Source: Symbiodinium kawagutii
Lineage: Eukaryota > Sar > Dinophyceae > Suessiales > Symbiodiniaceae
NCBI GenBank assembly: GCA_009767595.1
Contig: VSDK01028391.1
Coordinates: forward strand, 41,615 to 105,614
Reading direction: 5' to 3'
Length of the DNA: 64,000 nucleotides
The notes under the pieces were generated by a model that saw only the letters and a list, made by a program, of their open reading frames with translations, did not search any database and was not told where the DNA came from. Position numbers and translations under genes: made by a program. Numbering within the stretch: position 1 is the stretch's first letter; the number at the start of each line of letters is the position of its first letter. This document shows positions 36,947-48,773 of the stretch, in pieces.

Positions 36947-37412
36947 TCAAACTTGTTTTTCACATCTCAATCTGATCGAAGTCATGTCCAGGGCAGGGAC
37001 CCATGTAGGCGACCGCTTCATCTCAGCCTCCCGGAGCAGTTTGCGAACCTCTCCGTCGTTGGGCCTCGATCCCATGGAGCAGGGCTTTCCCTGCGGGTCA
37101 AACTGGTTGGACGAACCTGGTTGGATCAACCTGTTGAAAAATGGGTGATTGACCCAATCGGATCCAATAGGCAACTCTTTGTACGCTGGCGTTTCTCGAA
37201 CAAAAACTGCGTGGTTTAGGAGACGTTCCGCAATTTGGGCTCCACGCATCGCTTTCTGGGCCGCAGCCAGCCAATCGGAAGCAGGGCCTGGTTTGCCTGT
37301 CGATGAAGCTGTGCTTGTCAGAGTTTTATTCTTGTTCCATGCGGATCCGTGCCTGTGCGCAGTAATCCCAGGCCAAGTCTCATCAAGGCCTGGTCTGGAT
37401 CTTGGGTCAAAC
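36947..37412 (-). CDS. Long unassigned coding segment
   Basis: About 150 codons open on the minus strand with ordinary protein composition: SDWLAAAQKAMRGAQIAERL, then LPIGSDWVNHPFFNRLIQPG and NDGEVRKLLREAEMKRSPTW. The start of the frame (from about 37412) has no Met until 37249, so this is an exon rather than a whole gene. One of the longest non-repeat frames in the window. Not recognised. Confidence 0.4.
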
Positions 37413-37629
37413 TCACTCAGTCAGATTCGGTGGCTTCGCACAGGCCGCAAACCACGACATCCAGCGGTGAGACCAGATTTTGCTGACAATCTGGCATGAG
37501 TCAAGTGCTGATGTTGGGCTTGTTTAGTTTCTGTGCCTCTGAAAAGCGTAGCTTGGGAAGCAATTTGCAGTTGGGAACACGTCATCACGGTACACTGCCA
37601 CTGGATCAAGCACTTTCAGTCCTTCGGAG

Positions 37630-37735
37630 CTTTACCATCCATACACAGAGCAGCATTCGCCCAGTCAATGGCCTGCACAACATTCAGACGGAAAAAAACA
37701 TTGAGAGCTGGGCCGATTTCACCAGTTTAATGATC
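37630..37735 (-). CDS. Candidate exon
   Basis: Minus frame GEIGPALNVFFRLNVVQAID then WANAALCMDGKAPK. Likely the same gene as 36947-37412 and 38002-38105. Confidence 0.3.
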
Positions 37736-38001
37736 TAAATATATCTAATCTAAGCTTGTCAGAGGTTGTCCTCAAGAATTCTATGCAAATCCAGGGCCCC
37801 TTCCGAGTTGCCCAGCTTGGAACGTGCCCCAGCCACTGACCTACTGCTTGCTGGTGATCCTTGCTTGACTTTCCCTTATAGATTTCCTTAATATCCACCA
37901 GTGACCATTACTAATCCGTTATATAACCCTGTTGAGTTCCTCATTTCACCACCAATTCCCCCCTCTCCTTGTGTTTGATCACATTGATATCATCATGTCA
38001 C

Positions 38002-38105
38002 CATTCCCAGCAGCTGTCCTCCTTGTACCTCTCCAGCTTGAGGGTCACCGCCGCCAAGTTTTGCGCCTTGCCGCGCTCGGAGCTTTGCACATAAAGATCC
38101 CATTC
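38002..38105 (-). CDS. Candidate exon with clean splice sites
   Basis: 34 codons plus two bases between TGTGTAG| (38107-38106) and GAATG|GTGACA (38001). Reads EWDLYVQSSERGKAQNLAAV then TLKLERYKEDSCWEW. The GKAQNLAAV segment is faintly reminiscent of cold-shock-like strands, not enough for a call. Confidence 0.4.
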
Positions 38106-38320
38106 CTACACATCCCTACCAGATCCCTACCAGGTCCCTATCCCCTAAAAGGACTCTCAGGAAGTCAATCATCCCAGGAGGGGTGGAAAATCATGAGACA
38201 TGATCTCTTCGAAACCTTGCGGTAAATCCACGACCCCTTCCAGCAAGGCGACTGTAGATCTCTCCAGCGGGCACATTTCAAAGCTTGTGAAATCAAACGC
38301 TTGAATCTTGAAATTGTATC

Positions 38321-38420
38321 TGGTTGATGGTTTCAACCCTTATGAAAATATGCCTGTCAGCCAACCATTTCTTAGTTATATACAGGGAAACATGTAAAAT
38401 GGCAATCAAACCACCATCCA
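38321..38420. mobile_element. MITE-like element, family M3
   Basis: 100 bp from TGGTTGATGGTTTCAACC to ATCAAACCACCATCCA, imperfect inverted ends of about 16 bp. Confidence 0.65.
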
Positions 38421-39574
38421 CTGTATCAACGAGTTCCCAACGATGGCGAAGCGCAAGTCAAAAAGTTCTTGACCTCGGTACTTCGCTAGGCTAAATCTGT
38501 GGAGTATCAAGGAGCCATGGTTGAGAGTCCCAGTTGAAGATTTGCCATGCGCCACTGGGCACGAAGTATCAACAGCAGGCTTCTGCACCGAGATGCTTTG
38601 TGGACATGATTCAATTTCTTTCAGGTTGACTTTTTTTCTAGGGAAACTTCTTCACCAGTGAACCCATGTCGTGATGCTTACTGCTCATGACATGTAGCAA
38701 ACAAGTGCAAACGGTTTCCTACCATCACTGCTGTCCATGGAACCCACCCTAAATCCCATGGGGTGTCCCCTACTAAGAACTACCAACCGGTGACCACCCG
38801 TCCCCAGTGTTGATCATCTCAGTTCCCAGCTCACTGGTCTTAGCTCGTTGGCCTCAGCATGGTCAATCAACTGATGGCTAGCTGATGGTCACTTGGCAAG
38901 TCATCAACCAGTGAAATCAGTGGTTGGTGCTTGGAGAATCAAAGTGATCTCATGACAAGTTGTAGATGTCAAACGAGCATGCTTCGGCAAGTGAGTGGAA
39001 AAAAGGAAACACCGCTAAGTAGTGTATAGCAGTTGCTTGCCCGGTCTTTTCATGGCAGCTCATGCTGAGGTGCAAACTGAATAGCCTCAGCAAAGGCATC
39101 ATGAGCATCGAACACGCTTCTTGGTACTCACAAAAAGGACTGTAAAGCGGTAACTTGCGAAGCAGCTTTTGCGTGCGCATCTGCCAGTAGACCCGCCACA
39201 AGTAGACCCACACTTGCACCAAACCATGATTTACAACAAGAATGGTTGGTAAAGCCAGGCACGAACAAAAACCAACAACATCCCATTGGCAAGAATGGTT
39301 GATAACTTCTATTGATAGCCCAGCAAGAATGGTTGATAACTTGACCATATAACTTCTATTGACCGCCCATCATTAACACTCCGTTGGACGCCGGAGAAGC
39401 TTCTGGCCTCCCATGGGGTCACCAACCAACCACCAGCTGGTTCCATGGTGCGCTCGCCGCCGAGCAGCGCTTCAACTCTCCGCCAGGTTCACCAGCCTCA
39501 AACCGTCACATGCAACAGCCGATCTTGGGGGGATTCATGTGGTGGTCAAGCCATGTCAAGCCATGTCAAGCCAT

Positions 39575-39680
39575 AAAGGATCCCCCACAAATGGGTGGTT
39601 CATTGCTAGAAGTGGAAAAAAGTTGAAAAAGTGGATGATTTGGGGGGTACATGGGGGGGTACCCGATTTTGAGAAACAGC
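39575..39680. mobile_element. MITE-like element, family M2
   Basis: Starts near GGATCCCCCACAAATGGGTG and ends GGGGTACCCGATTTTGAGAA. Preceded by three tandem GTCAAGCCAT units (39548-39577). Confidence 0.55.
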
Positions 39681-40013
39681 CATACGGAGGATCAAGAAAT
39701 GCACATCCCAAACGCCAGGTTGTCCCCACGAAAGTGTTGACCTAATTATGTGGGGGAATTGTTGGCCCTACTGGAAACAATGACAATTTGCTGCTTCCAA
39801 GGTGTTGCCTCAAAGAGCCACCTTGCCAATCGGCGTAGTTGCTGGGAAACCGAGCCCAAATGGCTTGATCGTTGCCCAGGTCCTCACACATGTGGCAGGC
39901 TACCCCATCCAAACACCTGCGTCCCAGCAGCCAAAAAGCAGCAATCTTAGCATGGCCTCATGCGCCGATCTGCGGAGCCCAAAAAATTGAATCACTGGAA
40001 CTACACTGAGAAT

Positions 40014-40143
40014 TGGCTGTGGGTCAGTTCACACTGTACCCCTGGCTCCCCTATCATTAACCAGTGTTTTCCCTATGATCGTTGCTTATGATATCTAATA
40101 ATCCCCCATTCATGGTTGGTTCACTGCTTGACCCAGCTCGCCA
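40014..40143 (+). mobile_element. MITE-like element, family M1, diverged copy
   Basis: Starts TGGCTGTGGGTCAGTTCAC, contains CTGTACCCCTGGCTCCCC, ends near TGACCCAGCTCGCCA. The right end is degenerate. Confidence 0.7.
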
Positions 40144-40975
40144 CTTCTGCTTTGTCAAGTTGCGGCGCCCAGTCGCGACCGCCCGTGATTTTCCCACGGC
40201 TGGATCTGCGGTGTCCTTCAAGAAATACTCGTCGAACATGGTGAAGGCACTCATGACCTCCACAGGAGCCCTGGTGGAACCCTGGTGGACCATCTCTGCG
40301 ACGGTTGTTGGGACATCAATGGCACCCCATGCCCCCAATCTGAGAAAGTGGATGTGCCATGATGTGCCCACTTTCTATGATCATTTGACCTGTCTAGTGA
40401 GGCAAATCGCTAGTGTAGAGGGCACGCCAGGCAAGTTGACATCCTCCATGCCAAAAGATGAAACGTGAAACGATGTGAAAGGTGGCAAGCCTCCCATTCT
40501 CTCCCATTTGAACTCAGCACCCAGCCACTCCAAAGCCATGTTCACTATAGCGGACAAGCCTTGGAACAACCCATCTCGCACTGTTGTAGTCAGCCGCGAG
40601 GCTTCTGCAATCAGCTTTCTTCATGAGAGTCCCAGTGCTGTCAGGAATTCTTGATGCGTTGACTCCCTGTTTCATGCTCTGCAAGGATTCACGAATGGCT
40701 TGCAGCATTAGAGTCGGCCCAATAAACGCTTCCTGTGTCAACCAAAAGCATTGCCACAAGCCGCCAATTGGCTAAAGCCTCAGGCGTCGACGTTTTCAGT
40801 TCATGTGTGCTGGGAGCTGGCGGTAGGGCTGATTCCTTGGACGCCCGGAAGGTTTCACCCAAGGTTCCAGTTGGTGGGACCTGATGTCTCTGTGAAGGGA
40901 TGGTCCCTCGGTAAATGGGTGTCTCATGGTGTCTCATGGTGTCGCCAAATTCTGAAGCACAAGGCAAAACCATAA
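40050..40975 (-). pseudogene. Dense minus-strand coding-like frames, possibly a decayed intronless copy
   Basis: Four protein-like minus frames follow and overlap each other with no room for introns: 40689-40973 (TGTLGETFRASKESALPPAP), 40514-40759 (IGPTLMLQAIRESLQSMKQG), 40381-40581 (LSAIVNMALEWLGAEFKWER) and 40125-40371 (FTMFDEYFLKDTADPAVGKS). The shifts between frames look like indels rather than splice junctions. A frameshifted retrocopy would explain this; chance open frames would too. The last frame runs into an M1 element (40014-40143). Confidence 0.3.
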
Positions 40976-41484
40976 GACGTTAGACCACACACACAAAGAC
41001 AAGGCATGCCATTCTACGGCACTCCTGTGTGTTCACCTCCTCGCTCTGCGGAAGGGCTGGGCTTTGGACCCAGTGCTCTAGTGCTGTGACCTAAGTTGCT
41101 GGGCTCGGCGTGGATTTGCAGGCACCCAAAATCCATGAGAGCAAATCAAGTGGCATTCTGAACAGTCTCAATGTTTCAACTGAGCACTATTCTTTCTGAC
41201 AAAGCACTCAGTGTTGAAATACTCAGAGCTATGCGTAATGCTCCATGGCTGTTTGAAGCTCTCCCTTTGCCTCAGCTACGGCATACAAGCGACGCAACAT
41301 CAGAAGTCCTCGGCACGAACTTTTGCCATGAGTCTTGTGATGTCTGACCCTGATCACAAAAATCATCCCTGGATTTCTTTCATCTCTGGTCTGTCACCAG
41401 CAGCTAGCAACTTGGGCAATGGCGTAGGCTGCATTTCCTGCAGTTTCAAGCTTTGAAGGCCACACTGGTAATATCTATTGCCTA

Positions 41485-41565
41485 CTGAAACCTCCGAACC
41501 TCGTCGGGTCCAAATTGTCACGCTCTAATCACTGGGCCAGTGACACACCCGTAGGTTGCGCCCGG
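41485..41565 (-). ncRNA. tRNA-like or SINE-like Pol III promoter remnant
   Basis: On the minus strand a box-A-like TGGCCCAGTGATTAGAGC is followed about 38 bases later by a box-B-like GGTTCGGAGG, the spacing of a tRNA. The anticodon and acceptor stems do not pair properly, so it is not an intact tRNA; a tRNA pseudogene or SINE head is possible. Confidence 0.28.
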
Positions 41566-42157
41566 TGACTGCAGGATCCTTGAATATCCCTGCCCTTCAT
41601 CGCTAGACCCAAATTACTCATATTCATTCACACCTTGGACACGTTTAAAAGAATCGATGGCATATCCTATCTCTTCATTGTCATAATTTCAAATTATAAG
41701 TTCCTATATTTCTTCGTTATCATTTATCATGCTTCATACCTTCCTGATGCTTCACTTCCATTTGATTAGAGTTTTCCAGTCCACCAGCATCCCCCATTGC
41801 TCACCTTCAGCTTTGGCAGCTGCGCAAGCCTCAATGGCCTGTGACAGAACCAGATGGTGATGCAGCGACGTGCAAGGGACATTGGGATGGGAACTATGCA
41901 CCATGAGCTGGGGCATTCCATGGCATTCCGTCCCACCATGTCAGTGACTCAACATGACTCAATGATTTCGTGCGTTAAATCGTGCAGCATCTTGGCCGTC
42001 CAATTCAGTGTCGGGATTGTTGCGGTCGTAATGAAATGTCAGGAGTATGATTCAATCATCATCTTCTGCTTTGGACTCACACCCGCTGCAGTCCAACCTC
42101 GGACATCGCTGCGGAACAGAAATGGCAGGACTTGACGTTCAAATAAAATGATGCTTG

Positions 42158-43019
42158 TTACTGCCTTCCCCTCTTATTCATCTGCCAACAATTGACGAAA
42201 TGAGCCTTGTTGAAGAATCGGCACCTTTGCTGCCGTATCCCCTGCATGTGCCTTTCTTGTGCTTCTGCGCCGTTTTCTTTTTTTACTTTTTGAGCCGGAT
42301 TCAAGCACACGGAGGCACACACCAAAGTGAAGGCTCTGAATAGAGAAGCAACAAACAAAAGTGCCATGAGAAAAAAGGACAAACCTCTGAATCTATAGTG
42401 ATCTGTATCCAGGACATTCCAGGACAACCTAACTCCATCAACGAATACCAACAAGCTCTGACCAGTTTCGACCCATTGCCCAACCTTTCGCACTGCGTAA
42501 TGCGCGGCAGGCGTCGCAGCAGAATTGATGGAGGATGCGCCGCAGGACGCGAGTTGCAGCTTTCATTGCAGGTCTCCAGGGCAGGCGCTAAGATGATAAG
42601 ACCTACCAACACCTGACATACTACACACATCTAAGCACCACCACTGGCCGTTGCCAAAGCTCGCTGAAATATTGATACCAATTCTCGACCGTAACTGCGA
42701 GGCGTAAGAAACATAGGAGAACCGCATGAACGTGCATTTAGTAACACATGGTAACTACAACAGTATCGGTTTCACAGCTTTCATGCTGGGACCAGCTTTG
42801 ATGAATCAGTTTCAGACTTTAGTCTGCCATACTCAGACTTCGCAGCGGAAAAACTGTCTTGGGAAGGACTGTTTTCGATGCTCGACTTACCCCACTGGTG
42901 CTTAGTTGATTTCCTACTACCTTTGTGGGACCCTGAGCTGGCGCCATCTCACTTGCGGCTGCCAAAGTGTACCAGGTATAAGGTCCACCAAGCAACAGGC
43001 TGATGTGAAGGGATGTCAC
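42158..43019 (-). CDS. Candidate MFS-like membrane exons
   Basis: Two minus-strand segments: about 42900-43019 (LHISLLLGGPYTWYTLAAAS) and about 42300-42493 (LSFFLMALLFVASLFRAFTL). The GGPY helix and a final FLMALL helix are in the order of TM11-TM12 of SLC37-like sugar-phosphate MFS proteins. A minus exon ending at CTACAG|GTTGCA near 46.15 kb (VMVILTGHASSVVNGLLQ) could be TM4 of the same protein. No phase check was possible. Confidence 0.25.
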
Positions 43020-45025
43020 GGGATGTCTCTTGAGGATTTCATCACTATTTCATGCTCTGATCTTCCTATGGCACCCTGCATCTGCACTGAAAGCAATCGA
43101 TGATAGTTTCGAATCTGTACACTTCGCAAGGCTCGTGGAAGCCGCCCTTGCGTTGAAATTTTCGAATCGGCGCCGTTTCCACAGAGTCAGGTCCCTAGGT
43201 ATACCCACGAAGGCGCCCTAGGTGACATTACGGGAGCGCAGCACTTGGCCCAAACACAAACCGTGGGACATTGTGAGGCCTTTCAGTGCAACAGCCCTTG
43301 CTGGTGGTTGACCCGGAATGCCGCAGCATGCCGCAGCGCTGCTCCCCGACTACATCGGCCCATTTCGGCCCTATTCACGTTCAAGCTTCTCCAAGCCAAG
43401 GCCCAAATATCTTTGATACCTTAGCACTGGCGGAATCACAAGTTGACATACGGATCTGTCAAAGCCGCTGTTACATGAGTCTGCACGGCTTGAACACGTC
43501 AGGCAGCAGCATTGGCTCAGCCAAGTTGCCAGTGCCTCTGCTGGTCATCTCCCAAGACAGCTGCTGCTGCATCATTGATACTTTCCAACCTCTCTACATG
43601 GTGGGGCTTCTAAGGACAGCAATGCTGCGACAGGGAGACCATGAGAATTGCAGGGCAAGCATGACATGGGGTCAGTCGACCCCGTTTGCTCAAACTCAGA
43701 CAGGACCAGTTGAGGGTGATGAATGATGGATTTGGAAGGATCAACATTCCGCACCGCATGGAACATTAGGTAGACTGGGTATCAAATGAATGATCATTTG
43801 AAGACAGGAGTCCCCCTGTTCCACATGGAGGAAGCCTGACCCGTGGCGGAGATTTGAAAATGGCCAGATTAGGAATCGCATTTTCGACAACCTTTGCTGG
43901 ACTTGTAGGTCGCACAGCCACGTTCCCCTGCATGAGAAGGGTCCTTTACACTCAATGAATTCACTGCCAATACCACCGAAATATCTACTTGGTTAATATC
44001 ATCGCGTGCGATCCAACCGTGCAAACTGGCCGTAGCCAGGCTCAGTCTATGTTCGCCGGTTGGCTTCTGTGTTTCCAGCTGTGTTGCAAGAACGAGGGTT
44101 GAGGCGGTCCAGCAACTTCATCCCTTGCCTTCCGCCAGCCACTGCCCAACGGTTGTAGAGCGGAGCTTCCATTACCTGCAGCTCCAAACATCTGAGCCTT
44201 CCGTGTGGTCCGGTTTAAAGGCTGTCATCATCTTGATTCTCAGCATGCTTCGCTGATCTTGGCTTCAACCCATGTCAAAACAAACGCATTCAACATGCAC
44301 CGTCAGCTTGAAGTTGGATGAAATTTGGCTTGGAATGGCTTGGATACTTTCACTCATCAAATTCATTAGTCAAAATAGGCCTGGCTGATCCAGAAGAAAC
44401 CATCCATATTCCACTGTGCTGGTTGGGTGACCGGAATTCCCACAGCTAAATTTGCCAGTTCACTGCTTATGAGCCAGTTCACCAAATCTCGAATAATGTA
44501 ATCACTACAAAAAATGCCGTCCCTTCCCTCCCTTCCCTACGTGATCATATCCCCCTTCTTGTTCACAGTAGATCTCCATACGTTTGCAAAACCTCTTGCG
44601 ATACCAAGCAGTTCTTGTTGTGTTTTCATTGCTTCACAGAGTCTGCCTCTTGAATCTTCACGCCATGTGCAATCTCCAGGGCACCGCTTTGGAGAAGCTC
44701 CTGGCTCCAGAGATTTCTGAGTCAATGGTAGCGAGCTGGGTACCGAGCTTCGGTGGATCAACAACTTCACAGCTGCCGCGATCCGAGAACTTCGGGGAAA
44801 AATGCTGCGAATCAGTGGTTCAGTGCAAAAACCTGCAACAGAATCATATGGGATCTCGGTGTCAGAAGTGTCCTGCAGCATGTGAGGAGGTAACAGCACC
44901 TGGGGGCGACAGGCTGATCCGAAGCCAACAGCCGCACTCTGGTGCCAAATTTTCCTCTTCTTTCCCGCTTCCCTTCCCAAAAAATGACCCTATTTGGGAT
45001 CTGGAAAGAATTTTCTTCGCAAGGG

Positions 45026-45386
45026 CTAAGCAAAATTCACCCGAGCCGCTGTATCCAACACCGCGACTGACCCAACACCGCAGCTGGCCACCACCTGGCC
45101 CCAAATGTAACTGCCGGAAATCTGAAGCAGCTGTCGCCTCAGCTCATCGGTTGTGCAACGTGTAGACGTGTCATGTCTTGATCTGTGGGTATCACCCGCA
45201 ACGGTTGACCACAAACATCCACAACCACATCTGCTGATAAAAGCGACCCAGCATGCCACAGCATGCCCACACGAAATCTCAGGACAGCACTCGGAAGGGA
45301 CTAAGCCGCCAAAGTAGACCTGCTCAGCACAGGAGGGCAGCAACAGCCATGCTCCAGGAAGCTGCTGCTGCTCGCCTTGCCACCAT
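45026..45386 (-). CDS. Candidate first exon region with signal-peptide-like start
   Basis: Minus-strand ATG at 45386-45384 gives MVARRAAAASWSMAVAALLC, a signal-peptide-like leader. Downstream minus frames read TTDELRRQLLQISGSYIWGQ and VVASCGVGSVAVLDTAARV. The connection is not demonstrated, and a plus-strand frame overlaps. Confidence 0.22.
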
Positions 45387-46154
45387 TGGGAAGCTCACCG
45401 ACCTGAGGCCTGGCAGCGGCAAAGGTGGCCGTCTCAAGTAGTACGTATAGAAACTGCCTGCGCGGTACGATGAACGCCAAGTAGGTAGGTGTATACTACT
45501 TCTCAATGGCATCATCATGCGTTTTTTCACCTCTTCATGCCTACCTATTACCTGCTACCCCGAGTGGCTGCGAGCTGCTAGCTAGCGCCTCCTAGCTCCT
45601 GCCGACCAGTTACCAATTACGGACTACCACTGGCTTCTACAACTACTTTACTACTTACCCTACTGCTACCTACAACCAGTTACAGTTGCTACTTTCCATC
45701 CATTGCCTACTAATGGTTGGCTACTTATCACTTATATTCACTTGCTATTGCGACTTGTCACTACTTGCCACTTCATTTCTCCTATTTTCAAGTTGCTTTA
45801 TGCTGAACTCAACACCAGGTGTTGCAATCGCTTGAGCTTCATGGAACTAAATCAACGAAGCGCTCAGGATCCAATGGCAAGGGGGCTTCAGCAGGAGGCA
45901 CACACTCATCTACCAACATCCATGGAGAAATGCTTTCAATTTACAGTAGATCTAGTGAGAAGTAATTACGGCTGTTTTAGAAAAAAGTACGGGACTGTCC
46001 GAAGCACCACAAAGCGACTTTGAACTTGGCATCGAGGAATGCTTTCATATGCTTTCACATGGAGGGGGAATCACACACCAAGAAATGTCAAAACCAAACG
46101 TTTGAAATCGATGTAAGTAGCACCGGGCCACGCAATTGCTCGACCCCGGTACCA

Positions 46155-46304
46155 AAATGCAACCTGTAGCAAACCATTGACGACTGAGGACGCGTGCCCG
46201 GTGAGAATGACCATCACAGCAGGCTCATCCTCAAGAAGCATGGCACATGGCACCAGTGAAAGAGGTTGTGGACTCCTTCCTAGTCGGAACAAAAGCAACA
46301 TCAT
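46155..46304 (-). CDS. Candidate membrane exon
   Basis: Minus frame LEDEPAVMVILTGHASSVVN then GLLQ, followed by donor GT. Possibly part of an MFS-like gene with 42158-43019. Confidence 0.3.
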
Positions 46305-47087
46305 GTTAAAATATCTCCAAATAGTGTCCCAAAATGATCACTTGTCATAACTGCATAGAATCGGGCCATAGTGGGCCTCGGTATCTCCAGAGTTCCACCT
46401 TTGAGAGGGGGAAAACAGGGTGCTTCTTTTAGAATCACTCTGAGATCAAGGTCCCATGGGGCTCCTCCGTTGTATCTGTAACGGTGAGCAGGACGGCCTC
46501 AAAAGTTCAATGTCACGCACATGTGAAATAAAACTCGTGTAGATAAAGCTATGTTCATGCAACCCGCGCCGATGCTACAAGCTGTTTCCACAACCCACTT
46601 CTGCTGCAACGGGCTCAACTCAGCTGCTCAGCTGCCCTGGCCTTGTGAAGATATTGTGCAGGCGGTCGACTGAGCCAGGGACAGTGGTGACATTTCCCTC
46701 ATGGTTTTCAGCTCTCTTAATGATGCTATTGGATGGTAATAGCATCACTGAACTGAACAACCCCAAAGTTCAAACAGCAACCATCTTAAGCCAACCTCAA
46801 TAGCAAGAAGGTGATCACCTCATTTTTTCTGGACATGTTAAGACATGTTATGTGGACATCTTGCGCGCTACTTCTCAACACAGCCCAGGACTCATCGCAG
46901 GATGCCCCTGCTAGGCAGCTAGGCTTAGCGCACGACACGTGCGCAGCCATCAAGGGCCAGCCCCGCCCATCCCCCGGGTCCATGGACCGATGCCTCTGCG
47001 CATTTCGACGCCTGGTCGTCACTTCAGTAGCTAAGTCGCTGTGGCTGATTGGGGATCAACCAGTGCTTGGTTTTCAAGCAACAAATA

Positions 47088-47202
47088 TGGCTATGGGTCA
47101 ATATTAACCAACGAATAATTGTGGTTAATAACCAACAAACTATAGGGAAAACAATGGTTAATGACAGGGGAACCAGGGGTACAGGGTTTTGACCCACAGC
47201 CA
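47088..47202 (-). mobile_element. MITE-like element, family M1, reverse orientation
   Basis: 115 bp from TGGCTATGGGTCA to TGACCCACAGCCA, interior AGGGGAACCAGGGGTACAGG: the reverse complement of the 30523 copy. Confidence 0.85.
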
Positions 47203-47504
47203 TATACGAAGATAACCGTGAACTAATGAGGATGACCTGAACTGCGGAAAAATCTCCATCCTTCAATCATGCCAAATTTTGACCAAGGAAAATTGTCGCT
47301 ATAAGGACTTGGAGCAGCTATAAGCAATCCATGATCGGGGATGGTTCTTAGTGGTTAAACAAGAATAGTTATGATGATACAATTACGTGGGAGTAATCCC
47401 AATTATAGATTGCATGCTCACAACAAGGTGAACATAGATTAACGAATATTAACAACCGTATACAGCTGACCACCATTGACCTTAATAATCAAACTTAAGA
47501 ATTT

Positions 47505-47623
47505 TGGCTGTGGGTCAGTTCACCCTGTACCCCTGGTTCCCCTATCACTTGCCATCGTTTTCCCCACTATTGTTGGTCATTATCCCCCATTAGTTGGTTG
47601 GTAAAAGCCTTGGCCCACAGCCA
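47505..47623 (+). mobile_element. MITE-like element, family M1
   Basis: 119 bp from TGGCTGTGGGTCA to TGGCCCACAGCCA with the CTGTACCCCTGGTTCCCC interior. Only about 300 bp from the inverted copy at 47088. Confidence 0.85.
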
Positions 47624-47629
47624 TATAGT

Positions 47630-47820
47630 TGGTATATCCACTACTGTTGTTGCTTATTGTCCCCATTAATGTTGGTTTCTGATTAGTATCTACCTGTTGG
47701 TTTCATCTATTTTCATTACTTTACGGGGGGTTACACTAATCAGAAACCTACATTATTCACCAGCTAAACCAGCTAGTTAACCAGCCAGGTTGGTTGGTTA
47801 ATATTGATCTATAGCCATTT
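47630..47820 (+). mobile_element. Partial M1 copy with a nested second element
   Basis: Left part resembles the M1 interior (CTGTTGTTGCTTATTGTCC) and the right end is GGTTAATATTGATCTATAGCCA. It is interrupted at 47667-47755 by an 89-bp element with 21-bp inverted ends. Confidence 0.55.
47667..47755. mobile_element. Small element with 21-bp terminal inverted repeats, nested in M1
   Basis: Left end TAATGTTGGTTTCTGATTAG; right end is its reverse complement with one mismatch (CTAATCAGAAACCTACATTA). About 47 bp of interior. Confidence 0.7.
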
Positions 47821-48012
47821 GTCATGGTCAGGGTGGCCCCCTCAGCTCCCGACGGGCGCCAAGTGGATCGCCCCCCGAGGATCCTCAGTGCGCCGGGAGC
47901 ATCCTGTCGCAATGGATGATCAGCCTATGATCGTGGGCAAGAAATGACAGGACTACCATGATAAACTCATGATGGTTAAGTCATGACTTTTAATTGCTGG
48001 GTAAATTTGGGT

Positions 48013-48099
48013 GTTTCTCAAGTCATAGGGGTACCCACAAATCATCCAAGCTCAATCATGTCATGAGACAACCTTTTTTGGGCACTGATTTTGAGAAAC
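48013..48099. mobile_element. MITE-like element, family M2, short
   Basis: 87 bp from GTTTCTCAA to TTGAGAAAC with GGGGTACCCACAAAT in the left half. Confidence 0.65.
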
Positions 48100-48773
48100 C
48101 ACGAATTGATGGTAAAATCAATTGAGCCAATTGTGCATAGTCACATGGTGACCATCATATCATGATGGTTAAAGCTCACATTTGTTTGACAGGAACATGA
48201 CGATAAACTAGCAATCTGATTCATAAACAAGGGTTGGCAGGTGAATCAACACTTGACGTCAATAAACAGAAACAAATAGAAACGATAACCAACAATCCAC
48301 CAATAAACCAGGATTTTTTTCACGGCTACAACTTCGAACCCGGCGAGAGGAAATACATTGCTTTCCCCAAGCAGAACTGGCTCTCACAGGTCACTTCGAG
48401 GGTTTTGACAAAGCTGCGGTCGATGCTGCGATGCTATTGATGCATCTGCGACTTTGTTGTGGGATTGGAGGTGCCAAATTAGGAGGAATGCATGGAGACA
48501 CAGCGGCCTCATCATTTGTTTATGGATAATAGCAGCACCTGTAGGTGCTGCTGTGGCACCATTTTGTTCAAGTTGTTGCCAAAACCTTTGAAATGTTAAT
48601 TTTTTTGGAATATTATATGTCCCGCGCAAACTCTCTCAGAGAGTCGCAGGAAGCTTAAACACTTTGTATTCGAAGCTTCTTTTACATGCCAACAGCATGG
48701 GTGCGTGGGTCCCATGCAATCAATTTCAGCAAAACAATGCCCCTAAGTCCCATTTGTTTGGAATCTCGACAGA

